Source: Porphyridium purpureum
Taxonomy: Eukaryota; Rhodophyta; Bangiophyceae; Porphyridiales; Porphyridiaceae
NCBI GenBank assembly: GCA_008690995.1
Contig: VRMN01000013.1
Span: 1 to 64,000, forward strand
Reading direction: 5' to 3'
DNA: 64,000 nucleotides
Under the pieces are notes generated by a model. The model had not been told where the DNA came from. It was given only the letters and a program-made list of their open reading frames with translations, and made no database searches. How positions within the stretch are numbered: the first letter of the stretch is position 1; each line of letters starts with the position of its first letter. Positions 30,791-42,500 of the stretch are shown here, in pieces. The position numbers and the translations under genes were made by a program.

Positions 30791-33700
30791 GTGATCACTC
30801 GGGATCTCTCCAGTGTTAGAAGTGTGGTGTCTGACTTAAGATGACTCGTCGGGGTGCTAACGTCGCGGCGGGTGCGAGTGGCGAACGTGAGAGAGAAGTG
30901 TCTCCCGCTGGAGAAGGGATCGATGCGGGACATATGACGCAAATCAGTCGCGACGAAGGCTCCACGGAGTCCAGCGACCAGTTCGATCCCTCTCTTCTAA
31001 TTAGCATGGATCTTGGTAGTTTTTCTACCGAAAAGAGGCTGGCGATTGAGGACTTACGGGACTTCGTCGTCATGTTCCGAACCTACAGCGGTGTGGCCTT
31101 GATGGTGCAGATGACTCGCCGTCTTCCTCGTTCCAGTATCCTGGATTGTGGCCTCTTTGCACGCGAACAGTTTGCTTCATTTCTGACAGCAGCACAAGTA
31201 CCAGGTTTTCGTCTATCTGACCCCGGTGTACCCACGATTGATCGTTTTCGCCGGATTTATGAAGACAGCAATGATTCCCGATCTTCTGCGACGGTGCTAG
31301 ATGCGAACGGACGTACTCCGCAACGGGGAGCCGCACCTGTGACGGATACTTGGCAGCAAGACTCTGGCCGATTGCAAGCAAGTACCGTAGGTCATAGTTC
31401 TCAGCCCGTGGTGCCACCAATCGTTTCTGTGCCCGGCAACGAATATGGTCTTGCAAGAAACTCATCCACAGTTTCGAAAATGATTAGATCGGAGGACATT
31501 TTTTACATGGACGAATACAAGGATAAGATATCATATTACCGGTGGAAACAAGAAGCCCTTCTTACGTTTGCGCGAGCTGAAGTCACCGAACACCACCGTG
31601 CTCCGATCCTCGGCATGATGCTGGGCGGAACGATCAAGATGTTTTATACCGACAAAGTCCAGTACAATAAGAGCCTGAACGATGCTTTCGAATTACTTGA
31701 TTCCAAAGTTTTTACCGGGGAATTTCATGAACAGATGGTTGATTTATTTGACGGGGTGAAGTTCCGCCACATTGCGAATCGCATGCGTAATAGCGGCAAC
31801 AAAGGGATTTTACATGTACTGTACCATGATACTCTGAAGTACGCGCAAGGCTGCTTACCGACGGAATATCATGGCGAACGCCGCCTCCTCCGGGCTCTGC
31901 GCAATGCAGTAAGAGATGAAAGTTTCGCATCTGCAGTCCTGCTGAAGGATTTCAACACTGCCGATGACCTATACGCTCATCTGGTGGGATGCATCAATAT
32001 ACAGTCGCGGATTGTACGACCGTCTTTGCCTGCATCCCAGCCACGCGCCCAACATCAGTTGTTCACCAGAGATTTACGTCATCAAGTGTCTTCCTCCTCT
32101 GCCGCTGGATCGCACGCGAAGAAATCCAGTGCGCCGTTTTGCCGCAATTGCAGCTCTCCTGAGCACCTTGCCATGCAGTATCCAGAACCGCCCAAATGTC
32201 ATAATTGTGGCTCTACAAGTCATTTCATTACACAGTGCTCGGAGACATTGAATCAAAAATTGCAACGAGCGCCTGTTCGAAATATTCGCGCGCTTCTCTT
32301 CAGTAATGAGGATATGCAAGCGTCCGATATTGATCCAGTGTTGGAAAGGGTTGAGTCGTTTGAAGAACACAATGCTTCAGGACACGACAACAGCATAGAG
32401 GACGAACTATTTTATTCCGCTGTCAACGACATGCATATTAAGTATGAACATCTGCAAAGTATCGCGTCAGCAACTCGCTCGTCAGGAGCCATCGGGCTTG
32501 CGCTACTTTCGCAACGTATGATTTCAGACTTCTGGGGTGTATGCGTTGATACCGGAGCAAGCTCCAACTTTTGCTCACTACCACAGTGGCAAGCGTTTTG
32601 CGCATTATCGAACAGCCCGTCTTCGCTGCGTCCAGTCACAACGCGCTCCGTCGGTCTCGATATCGGCATATTTCGGATCATCGGAACTGGAGAGTTTCGT
32701 CTTCCGGTCTCGTCTGATGTGTTTTTGACCGTGGATGTGGACGTTCTTGATACTTCCAAAGCAGAAGATCCTCAGTGGCCTCCACTGGTCTTGGGACTGT
32801 TGACCATGGATCATCACTCATGCTTTCCGAACAATTTGACCGACGCGTTGGTGTTTCCAACGCTTCAGATTGAGATACCTCTTATCCGCAAATTTGGAAA
32901 ACTTTTCATCGACCCTGCCATTTTCGCTCGAGCGTCTCCGCTGTTGACGTACGCGGAGCTGCGAGAAATTCACAGAAAGTTCAATCACGCGAGCAGCGAA
33001 CGCATTCAGAGAATATTTGATATCGCCGACCAACCTTTGTCCGAAGACGAGTTCAGTATTCTAGCAAGACTATCGCGCCAATGTCACATCTGCCAGCGAT
33101 TCTCGAAAGCACCCGCGACGTTTCGCCTGTCCGCCAATGTCGAAGTCAATTTCAATCATACTGTGCAGCTCGATACATTCTACCTGCCGCACACCCAAGG
33201 CGAACGACCTATGCCCGTGATGCATATCGTATGCGAAGGCACCCGTTTTATGTCTGGTCAATGGTTGAAGCACGACTCTACATCGGGTGCTTTATTCGAG
33301 ATTTTCTTCCTGTGCTGGATTTCCGCGTACAATGGCGCACCACACATCGTCAAAGTCGACGCAGGATCCGCTTACGCAAGCCGAGAATTTCAGGCCCTTG
33401 CAAATGTGCACGGTATTCACGTCGACGTACAGCCTATCGAAGGGCATCAATCGATCGGACGAGTGGAACGCGCGCATGGTATAGTCGGTATTATGTACGA
33501 GAAAATGATACTTGAAGATCCAGACGCAGACGCAGATGAAACGCTTGCACACTGCTTCTTCGTCGCAAACTCATCCTGTGGGCTTTCGGGAATCCCACCA
33601 TGCCTTATGGTGTTTGGCTCGATGCCTCGGATGGTAATCAGTTCGATTCAAGATGTTCCCTCTCAAGCCGCGCGGATCAATGCCCTTGTTCTCGCACGTC

Positions 33701-36101
33701 GTGTGTACGAAGAATTCATCGCGAAACAGTACTTAAACATCGCGCTGAGCCGTCGCCACGCAGCGCTCGGTTCCGAAATGCAAGACACCGGTCCTCCTGT
33801 GCCTGGCGACCTAGTAATAATCGCCCGGGAAAGAAACCGCAGACGGAATTATGATGGGCCCTATCTGTGCGTCGCTGTTGATGGCCATAAGGTCTCAGTT
33901 CGAATGCCGCCCACCGGTGCCGTCCGGATTTTTCATGTTGCATGTGTACGCAAATATCGGATCGAACCCGCTGCTGAGCTGCTAACGCAGCCCATATCTG
34001 CCCGCGAATATCGCTTGAATCCAGACCTGCAACTTCGCTTCAAGAGTTCTGATGAGGAGGAGCTTTCCTGGCTTTACAACCAGGGAGCTTTTATTATTGC
34101 AGAACGTGTACCCACCAACGCCGTCATCGTCCCTGCAAAAATGGTTCGTGTTCTCAAAAACTACCGTACTGCTCACGAGACCACAAAATCACGCTTGGTC
34201 GCACTCGGACATGTGGACGCTCAGAAACGCTCTCTTATTGTCGAGTCTCCGATGCTGTCGCAGTGGGCACTCAAAGTTATTGTGTCCACCACAGTTCAAT
34301 TCGGCTGGACAATTCATACTCAGGATGCGAAAAAAGCCTACTTGCAAGCAACGAAATCATTGCAGCGCCCCGTATATATTGTCTTGCGTAGCGTCTTGTG
34401 CAATCTATTCTGCAACGCGGTCAACATTCCGCCCCGTGACATCTTGTACCTGCTCGTCGTCAAACCGCTCTACGGCCTATCCGAATCCGGCATGTATTGG
34501 TGGTTTTCCGTCCAGCACGCATTATCAACACTGTCGCTTGTTCCGACACCAATGGATCCGTGTTTCTTTATTCAGGCTTCAGATGGCCTGGTAGGCGTCC
34601 TATCGGACAATATCATTTACGCTGGAACGCGCTCATTTCTCGGCTCCTTGCAGCAAAAACTCGCAGAATTTATTATGTCACCAGCTGAAACGCCTCCGCT
34701 CGAATACAATGGCGTACGCCTTGAGCAGAATTTGCGCATGCACCAAACTGAATACCTACAAACGCTGCGCCGCTCCGCATTGGAAGCGCTTACGCCTGAG
34801 CAATTTTGGGACGCATTCGTTGGCTTGGTCAAACTCGCCCAGATTTACTACCTCTTTCGCCATCGGCGCTCGATCTAGCGGATACCGCGAAACGTGTTGG
34901 CAAATACCTCGCTGAAACCAAACGTTGGTATCTGCCGTACGACCGCCTTGATGCGGATTTCCGCGTTCATGCGTACAGTGATGCAAGCTTCGCAACCGAT
35001 GGCACCCGGTCGCGCCTGGCTTTCTGCATTTTCCTGGTGGACGGTGTGCACCGTGCTCATCTTCTTCATGCAAGGAGCTATTTATCTCCGCGGGTTGTAC
35101 GCAGTGTCCTTGCCGCCGAGCTGTATGCCGCAAGTGACTGTTTGGATTTCTGTCTAGCCCTGCAGCCCACGCTGTGCTCCGTGCATGTACGTGATGTGCC
35201 GATCACTTTATTCACCGACAGCCAAAGCATTTTTGATACGGTGCACAAGGCCAAGGTTTTCACTGAGAAACGGCTGATGGTTGATGTCGTGCAGCTGCGA
35301 GAGGCGATCGCCACGGGCGAGCTACAAGACCTCGCTCACCTTCGAGCTTCCTCAAACATCGCAGATAGCCTTACGAAGTTTGATACTCGCCGTCTAATGT
35401 GGCACCAGTACTTCATGACGGGAAAGCTTGACCACGATGTACACATGGCAACCCAGCGGTATTCTCCGGAACTGTAATGTTGACCTGTAACCTGCCTGGT
35501 CGGTGAAAGGCCTTGAGTTTCATATCACATTCGACCAGTATACTATACACATGTGTGCAACAATATCTCGGCCTACCGCTTCCCAATCGCGTCCTCGTTT
35601 TCGTCGGCACAACTGCCGCACTGTGTACTATGCGTCACCAGAGCGTCAAGTCATTCCTGCGCGTTGTCTTTGCGTCAGAGCTCGATGCAAATTTACAAGG
35701 CCATTCAAGTTCAGCAAGTTCCTTCGCTCAGTGTGGCGAATTATTGCGCGCCATCGATCATTCAAGCTATCAACAACATATTGGTGCTCCCACAAGCTTG
35801 CGCCTGACTCGTTTTCTCTCGTCATTTCATCTGCCAAGTCTCGACATGTCGTTTTGCCCGTTTCGGTACCGTACAATGACCAAATGCCGCCCATTTTTTG
35901 CGAGGGCGCCGGTCAATTGGTTTTTTTTACAATCTCCAGTCCGCATTTCGCACGCTGTTTTTCGTGCTCCGTGCCTGCTTGAATGTCCCGTCGACTTCCT
36001 CCTCTTCGCTCGCGCACGTGTTTTCACACTCGCTCTGTGATTCAGCATTGCATTCTGGAGTATGTCATTCGTGTGCCATCCCAGAAAGAAAAATAAGGGA
36101 A

Positions 36102-36323
36102 TGTCAATTATTCGTGTGAATAATTGACCAAGTACAGGTGTAGCTATACCAAGTTACTTTGAGGGTTACCCGAACCCTCAATTTCTTGACCAGCGTATAA
36201 ATACGCGGCGAACGGCGGCGGGAAAGTAGCACTAGAACAAAAATAAAAGGTTAAGGGTGTATGGAAAAAGAACAAACCTTCCGCCCCGTGGGATAGCCTG
36301 ACGGGGAATAGAGATGAACGACA
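36102..36323 (+). repeat. Right LTR of Copia 2
   Basis: Matches the left LTR with about three differences and is followed by the target duplication ATGTT at 36,324-36,328. The same hairpin and TATA box are present. Confidence 0.92.
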
Positions 36324-36608
36324 ATGTTCACGCGCCGGGTCACGATTCTAGACTGGCGGCGTGCGATTGAAATGAACGTAGCGCGGTGGAACAGGCAGGT
36401 GAGTATGAACAAAGTCGCCGAGCCGAGTGGGTTGTACGACGTGTATCTCGAAGATTCCCGGCTGGCTGGCGCTGTGCGAACGCAGAGGAAGTCGGGAATT
36501 GAAGAAATTGACCAGGAACAGTGGAGGACTCCAGTCTCACCAAAAAAACTTAATAATGAAAGACATCGTGTTGATCTCTTTGATCTCGTCAACGTCGACG
36601 GATCCAGA

Positions 36609-37694
36609 TTACTGCAGTATTAATTGTGTGTTGATGACGTTGTGTGCCACGAGGCAGTCTGCGGCAAACTGTCCCGCCTTCCCACGAGAAGCACGTACCT
36701 TTCGGACTCCATGACAGAACTCCGAACAAGGGCCTCGTCCAAATCGAGCACAACTGGAACCCCATACCTTTTCGTAACACTCAAACGCGCCACGAACCTC
36801 GGCCTTTGGAATCCAAGAATAGTTTGACCACGGATACAATGGATTAGCTTCAACATTCCAACACACTAAAAGATAGGACTCCATCTTTGCCCATACACGG
36901 GTCACGACAACATCAGCTACCGACTCAACCGATGAGACATTCATTGGCACACACTTCAGGCGCTGAATTACATGCCCAATGCTTGCATTCTGAGAGACTG
37001 TTTTCCTGTCGAAGATGGGATGGGCTAGCAGAATATCATTTGGAATCCCCACGTCTAATGCATTAACTCTCTCGATACGGCATGGCCAGAAGTTCTTGGA
37101 GTCCCAGTCAACGATGACAATCCAGGATGCGCGGTGCCATTCTTTTTCTTCCACACTTTTCCTCTTGACGCAATTGAAGGTACAATCATAGGAATCCAAA
37201 TACAGATCCAAGCCACTTTGGGCGTTGGCCAACGACTGACGTACCCAAGCGATTTCCCGGATACCTTTATTCCCGAGTTCCTTTGGCAAATGTACAGCTG
37301 GACCAACTCTGGGCTTAGCCAACTCACTGAGCTCGCCGAACTGGGTCCCGCGCACTTCCACTAATTGCACCAAACGTTGCAGACTCGACTCCATGTCTCC
37401 GACAACGACCCCCAATTGCGTGATCTCGGCCTGTAGCTGAGCCATGCGGTTCTCGGCATACATAGACTGCAAGGCGTACTCCTGCCTATTGGAATCCCTA
37501 TCACGCCTGGCCAACTCTGCGGTATTCTGTGCCAGAACTGCAGAGTTCAACAAGGATGCGACCCGTGCCCGCAAGACCTTATTCTCGTCTTCAGCGGAGA
37601 CCGCTGGGGACTCCGTCGACCCGCCGGACGAGACTTCGGGACTCCCTATACCGCCCTGCCCGCGGACAACATTGCGTCCTTCTCCCGGTTCCAT
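36609..37694 (-). CDS. Coiled-coil element protein of element 2, 361 aa (homologue of the gene at 1,979)
   Basis: The frame is open from a GTG at 37,760; the first ATG is at 37,694 (MEPGEGRNV) and is preferred. Residues from about 40 to 125 form a predicted coiled coil with AQNTAEL and EYALQSM, as in element 1. The C-terminal domain has SYLLVCWNV, PWSNYSW, R-G-AFECYE and a Cys/His tail ending DC-x4-H. It looks intact, unlike the other genes of element 2, although it contains about ten GGANTCC motifs. The tail-to-tail overlap with the broken 344-aa homologue mirrors the 64-base gap in element 1. Function unknown; an accessory or site-binding role is inferred. Confidence 0.7.
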   Translation of the reverse strand: MEPGEGRNVVRGQGGIGSPEVSSGGSTESPAVSAEDENKVLRARVASLLNSAVLAQNTAELARRDRDSNRQEYALQSMYAENRMAQLQAEITQLGVVVGDMESSLQRLVQLVEVRGTQFGELSELAKPRVGPAVHLPKELGNKGIREIAWVRQSLANAQSGLDLYLDSYDCTFNCVKRKSVEEKEWHRASWIVIVDWDSKNFWPCRIERVNALDVGIPNDILLAHPIFDRKTVSQNASIGHVIQRLKCVPMNVSSVESVADVVVTRVWAKMESYLLVCWNVEANPLYPWSNYSWIPKAEVRGAFECYEKVWGSSCARFGRGPCSEFCHGVRKVRASRGKAGQFAADCLVAHNVINTQLILQ

Positions 37695-37810
37695 CTTGAC
37701 TTTGTGTGTAGCTTCACGTACATCACGTACGTGCGCGCACCAGCCCGCAGTTCGGTCCACTCATACAACGCTAAGCCAAAACCGATTGAGACTTTATCTT
37801 TTGGAGAGTA

Positions 37811-37838
37811 CAGTCCTGGCCAAGATGTTTGCAACACC
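37811..37838 (+). repeat. Left terminal inverted repeat of the Tc1 element
   Basis: CAGTCCTGGCCAAGATGTTT and eight further bases match the right end in reverse complement. It is preceded by TA. Confidence 0.9.
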
Positions 37839-38109
37839 TGCATTTTGGTCCCAAAAAATTAGATCGTATAGTAAATTAGCCCATTTTAATAGAAAACTTT
37901 TTTTTTACTCTTTTTTAACATTGTTAACATCGAGCATGACGATGAACCAAGGCGCGGCGCGCGCGTCTTTGTTTTCCCCAGACCATCAGAAGGTGCTCAA
38001 AGGATCTTCGCTCGCTCATCCATCTCGTCGTGCGCAAGTGGAGAGTCTCCAGATCGAAATTGAGCGCGCAACGGCCGAACGATGGCGCCGTGACTGTCGG
38101 AACACGAAA

Positions 38110-39097
38110 AAGGGCAGATCGACGCCCTTGCGGGCCAGGAGCTGTCGGCACGAGCAATTGCGAAGGCTTCATGACGCGCCCAGATCGCTCGCGGCCATCC
38201 TATGCAACTGTCAGTCATTTTCTTGTGCCAACGGGGCACCGGATCGTCCGCAAGAAGCCAGGTCCGAAACGGCTTTTGAGTCGCAAATCGGAACGCCGCA
38301 CCATTCGCGCCGTATCTGTTGATGCACTGACGTCCGGACAGGTGGTTCACGAGCTGCACTTGCAGTGCTCGGCCAGGACAGTGCGTCGGACGCTTCAAGC
38401 AGCAGGCTTTCTTCGCTACAAGCGAGTCTCGCGGAAACCTTCGCCGTCGTCTGACAACATCAGGAAGCAATTGGCGTTTGCCACCGCATTCATTGCAAAA
38501 CCAATGGCTTTCTGGTATCAAGTGGTCTTTTCAGACGAGAAGATTTGGAGCTGCGATGGCCCGTTCGGCTCCTCACAGCGATGGGTCGACTGTCGCGCCA
38601 AGTCAAGTTCGTACGCCAGGCGCCAGCAATCTGGAGGTGGCAAGGTTCACATGTGGGCCGGTATGTCCCTGCGCGGCCTAACAATGGCCGTCTTCGTCGA
38701 GGGTGGCTTGAATGCCGTGAAGTATCAACAAGTCTTGCTGGAAGCCTTGCTTCCGCTTGGCCTGGAAATGTATGACTTCAATTTCACTTTCCAGCAAGAC
38801 AATGCCCTGGCACATACGGCCAACTCGACCAAGGCGTGGCTCGACGCACTCGGCGTCACTGTGCTGCCGTGGTCTGCAAGGTCTCCGGACCTTAACCCAA
38901 TTGAAAACATTTGGGGCGTCTTGTCGCGCGTGGTTTACCGAAAAGGCCGCCAGTTTGCACGCGTCGCAGAACTTAAGGCTGTCGTGCTTGCGGCGTGGGC
39001 GACCGTGGCCCAAAAGTACGTAGTTCCACTCTTGGAGTCCATGCCTCGCCGTCTTCAAGCTGTACTAGACGCGCGCGGCCACCACACCAAGTACTAA
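38110..39097 (+). pseudogene. Tc1-type (DD34E) transposase with a frameshift in the DNA-binding part
   Basis: The catalytic part is in one open frame to the TAA at 39,095-39,097 and shows the Tc1 signature: VFSDEKIW (first Asp), FQQDNALAHTA (second Asp), and WSARSPDLNPIENIWG with Glu 34 residues after the second Asp. The linker RKKPGPKRLLS resembles the GRPR hook. The helix-turn-helix sense (GQIDALAGQELSARAIAKAS, about 38,115-38,178) is in a different frame, so at least one frameshift lies near 38,175. A further upstream break is possible because a stop precedes that segment. The element is probably unable to make its own transposase but could be mobilised if another copy supplies it. Confidence 0.85.
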
Positions 39098-39193
39098 AGT
39101 CTCATCCTTCTTGATTTTCGTGTTTCTTTCTTACGTTCCAAAACTCGCGTCCCCCGCCGAATCCCTCCTTTTTGCCGTCTCCATTGCCCACCC

Positions 39194-39502
39194 TGTTACC
39201 AATGCTGTGCCTTTTACTCTGCTTCTTCTTCTTCTTACCTCTTCTTACCTCTTCTCTCTCCGAGCAAGACCTGACCGGCTAGTCCGGGCAGGCGCGTCGC
39301 CTTTTTATACCCTTACTTCCGCCAGGGACAGCAAGGCGCCAAGAGAAATGACAATGCAAACCATTGGCATTTCTGCGCGCGTCTAGAAGGTTCTGGAACC
39401 TCTAGAAGCTTCTCGAAACGGTTAAACGGTCTGCCGGTTTAACGGCTTACCGGTTTCGGATTAACCGAACCGTTCTAGGTGACTGGGGTCGAACGGATAA
39501 CA
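39194..39502 (-). repeat. LTR of the Gypsy element (downstream copy in element sense)
   Basis: 309 bp; identical to the other LTR by eye outside a CTT-rich stretch near its plus-strand start. The adjoining GA-rich run on the minus strand at 39,503-39,515 is the likely polypurine tract. Confidence 0.92.
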
Positions 39503-42500
39503 TCTCCCCCCCTCTTGGCTCGACGTCTCGGCGAGACTCCAAACTAAGTTGCATTCTTGGCTCGAGGAACCCGCGCTCCGGGAGAAAACCTCTGCCTAGC
39601 AAACTTCTCACAATTCCCAAGTCATTCAGAGTCAGACTCTTCGATAATTTTCAACAAGTCTGGCTTAGAATCGGACGCTGGCAGGCCGTCGGGTACTTCT
39701 TCATCATTTTCCCCTGCCATGTAGTCTTCGCGTCCATAGTATGGCTTCAGATGTTGGATCGGAAAAACATCATGACAAGCCACACCCTCGGGCAAAATCA
39801 CTCGGTAAGCATGCGAGCTTACCTTCTCAATGACAGGCACCGGACCAAGAAACTTTGGTGCCGCCAAATCACTCTTATTCGGCCGCAATTGCGGCGCCGT
39901 GATCAACACTTGATCACCAACTTGAAACTCCCGGGCATCCTTGCTTCGATCGAAGAACTTCTGCATTCTCCCTTGGGCTTCGATCAAATTGTCGCGGACT
40001 TCTTCATGGACTTTGCACAGGCGAAACCAGTGCTCCGCCATGTCCTTCGTCTGTCCGTCACGCGCAGGCCTCCACCCTTCGCTCGGCGGAAACCACGGAT
40101 CCCTTCCATATACCACTTTGAACGGCGCGAATCCAGTGGCACTGCTTGGTGCAGAGTTGTACGCAAACTCGTACAACGGCAAGTCTCGCACCCAGCCACT
40201 ATTCGTCGCCATTAACTTGAGCATTTCCCGAATCACGCGGTTCACTCGCTCAGTTTGGCCATCTGTCTGCGGGTGGTTGGCGGTAGACATTGCCAACTTC
40301 ATGCCCACCCGCTTGCTCAGCTGCTGCCAAAACGTGGACGTAAACAGCGGATCTCGGTCCGACACAATCGACTTGGGGTATCCGAAACGGCTCACGACGT
40401 GCTTCACGAACAAGTCAGCACAACGTTTTGCTGTCAAGTCCTTGCGCGTCGGGATAAACAGCGCCATCTTCGAATAGCGATCCACCACAGTCATGATTGC
40501 ATCACAGCTGCCTTCGCTCCGAGGCAGCTCTGTCACAAAGTCCATCGAAATGTCGACCCAAGGTCCTTCTGGGATCGACAAGGGCTTCAGCTTTCCAAAC
40601 GACCGATTCTCTGACTTTGTCACTTGGCATGCGTGACAAGTCTTCACAAAACGGCTCACGTCTCGCTTCATCTTTGGCCAGTAGAAGCGAGTTATCAAAG
40701 ATGCATAAGTTGTGTCCGCTCCACGGTGCCCTGCTGTCGGGATATCGTGGTGGAGTTGCATGACACGCTCTCTGAACTTCCTCGGTACGCAAACGCGATT
40801 CCTCAAGTACAAGAGCCCAGCTTCGGTTCGGAAACCTTGGTGGGTCGGTAAGTCACCCATCAAAGTATTAAAGTCTGGGTCACTCGAGTACGAACCCACG
40901 AATGCCTGGAAACCTGTACCAAATTCATCACACCGAACTTGGTACTCTAGCGCATGTAACTCCGGCTTCCTCGACAAAGCATCGGCCACCACGTTCGACT
41001 TTCCCTTCACATAGTCGATTGTGATATCAAACTCGGCTAAAAAGTCCAGCCACCGTGCCTGTCGGCCACTCAGCTCCTTCTGCGTCATCAGATGTTTCAA
41101 CGCCTCATGATCCGTATGAAGCACAAACTTTGCTCCGTACAGATAAGGTCGAAACTCTCGCAGACAATGAATGACGGCCATGAGCTCTCCTTCATAGCTG
41201 CTGTACCTGGTCTCTCGGTCCAGCAGCTTCCTCGACGTAAACGCGACCGGTCTGCCTTCCTGTGCCAGCCATCCCCCCACCGCGACTTCAGAGCGGTCCG
41301 TGTACACCTCGAATGGCTTTTCAGGGTCTGGCAAGGCCAACACCGGCGCTTCCGTCAACATGCTCACAATCTTCTTGAAGGCCGACTTGCCTTCATCTCC
41401 CAGTTCGATCAGCTGCTTCTTCGACTTTGCGTTCTGCAACAGCGAAGTCAGCGGCGCCACGACAGTAGAGTATCCTTTGACAAACCTGCGAAACCAGTTT
41501 GTCACTCCCAAAAAGGATCTCAACTCTGTCACCGTCTTTGGCACTGGCCAATCTTTCAAAGCTTCCACCTTCCGTGGATCCATGTTCACGCAACCGTTGC
41601 CGACAATGTTCCCCAGGTATTCGACTTCAGAAACGAAGAAGCTACACTTCTTGTGCTTCAAACGATACCCCGCCTTTTGCAAGCGCGACAACACTTCCTT
41701 CAGGACCTCGCCGTGCGACTGCCTATCCTTGGTGAAGACCAAAATATCGTCCAAGTAGACAATGACGGTCTTGTCCAGCAGATCTGCAAACAGCTCGTTC
41801 ATGGCCCTCTGAAAAGTTGCCGGCGCGTTGCAAAGACCAAACGGCATCACACGGAACTCGAACTGTCCGTACCTGGTCTGGAACGCGGTCTTCGGCACGT
41901 CCTCTCTCCGAACACGCAATTGGTGGTACCTCGATGCCAAATCCAACTTTGAGAAACAATGAGCTGCGCCCAGTCGATCCAGCAACTCATCCATGTTTGG
42001 CAACGGATACCGGTCCTTCACAGTTGCGTCGTTCAACGCCCGATAATCAACGCACATCCTCATGCTGCCGTCTTTCTTCTTCACGAACAGCACGGGTGCT
42101 CCAAACGGGCTCTGACTTGGCTGGACGAATCCTTTGTCCAGTAAGTCATCCAAAGTCTCTCGGAGGACTTTCAACTCCGCAGGGCTCAGTCGGTAGACCC
42201 TGCCCACTCTCACAGGCTTTTCATCTTTCAGCCTAATCACATGCTCCACTGTTCGGCTCTCAGGCAGCCCTCGCGGCTCCTCGAACAGATTTTCGAAATC
42301 CTTGAGCATCTTTCTCACAGAGTCATCTCCTTTGCGCTTCACTGAACAGGGCTCCTCCCTTCCTTTCAGCACGCCGAGGTAGCACTCTTCTACCTCCTGA
42401 CTCTTCAACAGCCGACGGAGCTCTTTCCGCGGCACCAGCATCTGCGTCATGCTCCAGGCCCTCTTCTTTCCGTAGGCCAACATGCCAGACTGCCAATCAA

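Larger units (their letters stand above)
30569..36323 (+). mobile_element. Copia-type LTR retrotransposon 2, inserted in element 2, broken
   Basis: LTRs of 222 bp at both ends begin TGTC and end GACA. A 5-bp target duplication ATGTT flanks the element. Inside, in the Copia order: Gag with a CCHC knuckle (CHNCGSTSHFITQC), aspartic protease, integrase with HHCC, reverse transcriptase and RNase H, between about 30,841 and 35,477. About 620 bases of non-coding sequence follow before the right LTR. The coding frame is broken about once. The two LTRs differ at about three sites (around 1.4 percent), so insertion is moderately recent and later than the decay of the host transposon gene could be dated. 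Confidence 0.9.
29985..36623 (+). pseudogene. Broken homologue of the 344-aa element protein, split by a Copia insertion
   Basis: One plus-strand frame holds the blocks IFRDVPQLLM / P-x-PHF-x3-W, MRYIS...LR...RR...W and LNMNHAV...YLEE, which align in order with IYANVPEVLM / PTPHF-x3-W, VRTIS...LR...RR...W and GQMNRKL...YFEL of the element 1 protein. The first ~140 residues are missing or unrecognisable. Two in-frame TGA codons lie at 30,396-30,398 and about 30,492, and the Copia element separates the left part from the last ~100 codons (36,324-36,623). The gene ends with TAA at 36,621-36,623, overlapping the coiled-coil gene's stop region by 15 bases tail to tail. It therefore overlaps the transposase leader on the opposite strand. 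Confidence 0.65.
25920..37650. repeat. Dispersed palindromic GGANTCC motif filling element 2
   Basis: By eye there are 18 copies between 28,000 and 30,500 and 10 between 36,500 and 37,650, mixed as GGATTCC, GGAATCC, GGACTCC and GGAGTCC. Chance predicts about 0.24 per kb. Copies fall in coding and non-coding parts and in different codon phases. The Copia inserted at 30,569-36,323 has only about two (near 30,969 and 33,590). The core GANTC is itself a palindrome with a free centre. Confidence 0.8.
25880..37808 (-). mobile_element. Element 2: decayed multi-gene CMC/Plavaka-like transposon related to element 1
   Basis: Holds a transposase (-), a broken homologue of the 344-aa protein (+) and a coiled-coil protein gene (-). 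Read in reverse this gives coiled coil (+), 344-aa (-), transposase (+), exactly the order of element 1 but without the 865-aa gene; no zinc-finger gene is visible. A Copia element is inserted inside it with target duplication ATGTT. The 7-mer GGANTCC is strongly enriched in the element's own sequence and absent from the insertion except at background. End sequences near 25,885 (CTCGACAAAAGA) and, in reverse, near 37,805 (CTCTCCAAAAGA) are weakly alike and may be the terminal repeats. A Tc1 copy lies immediately to the right. Confidence 0.65.
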
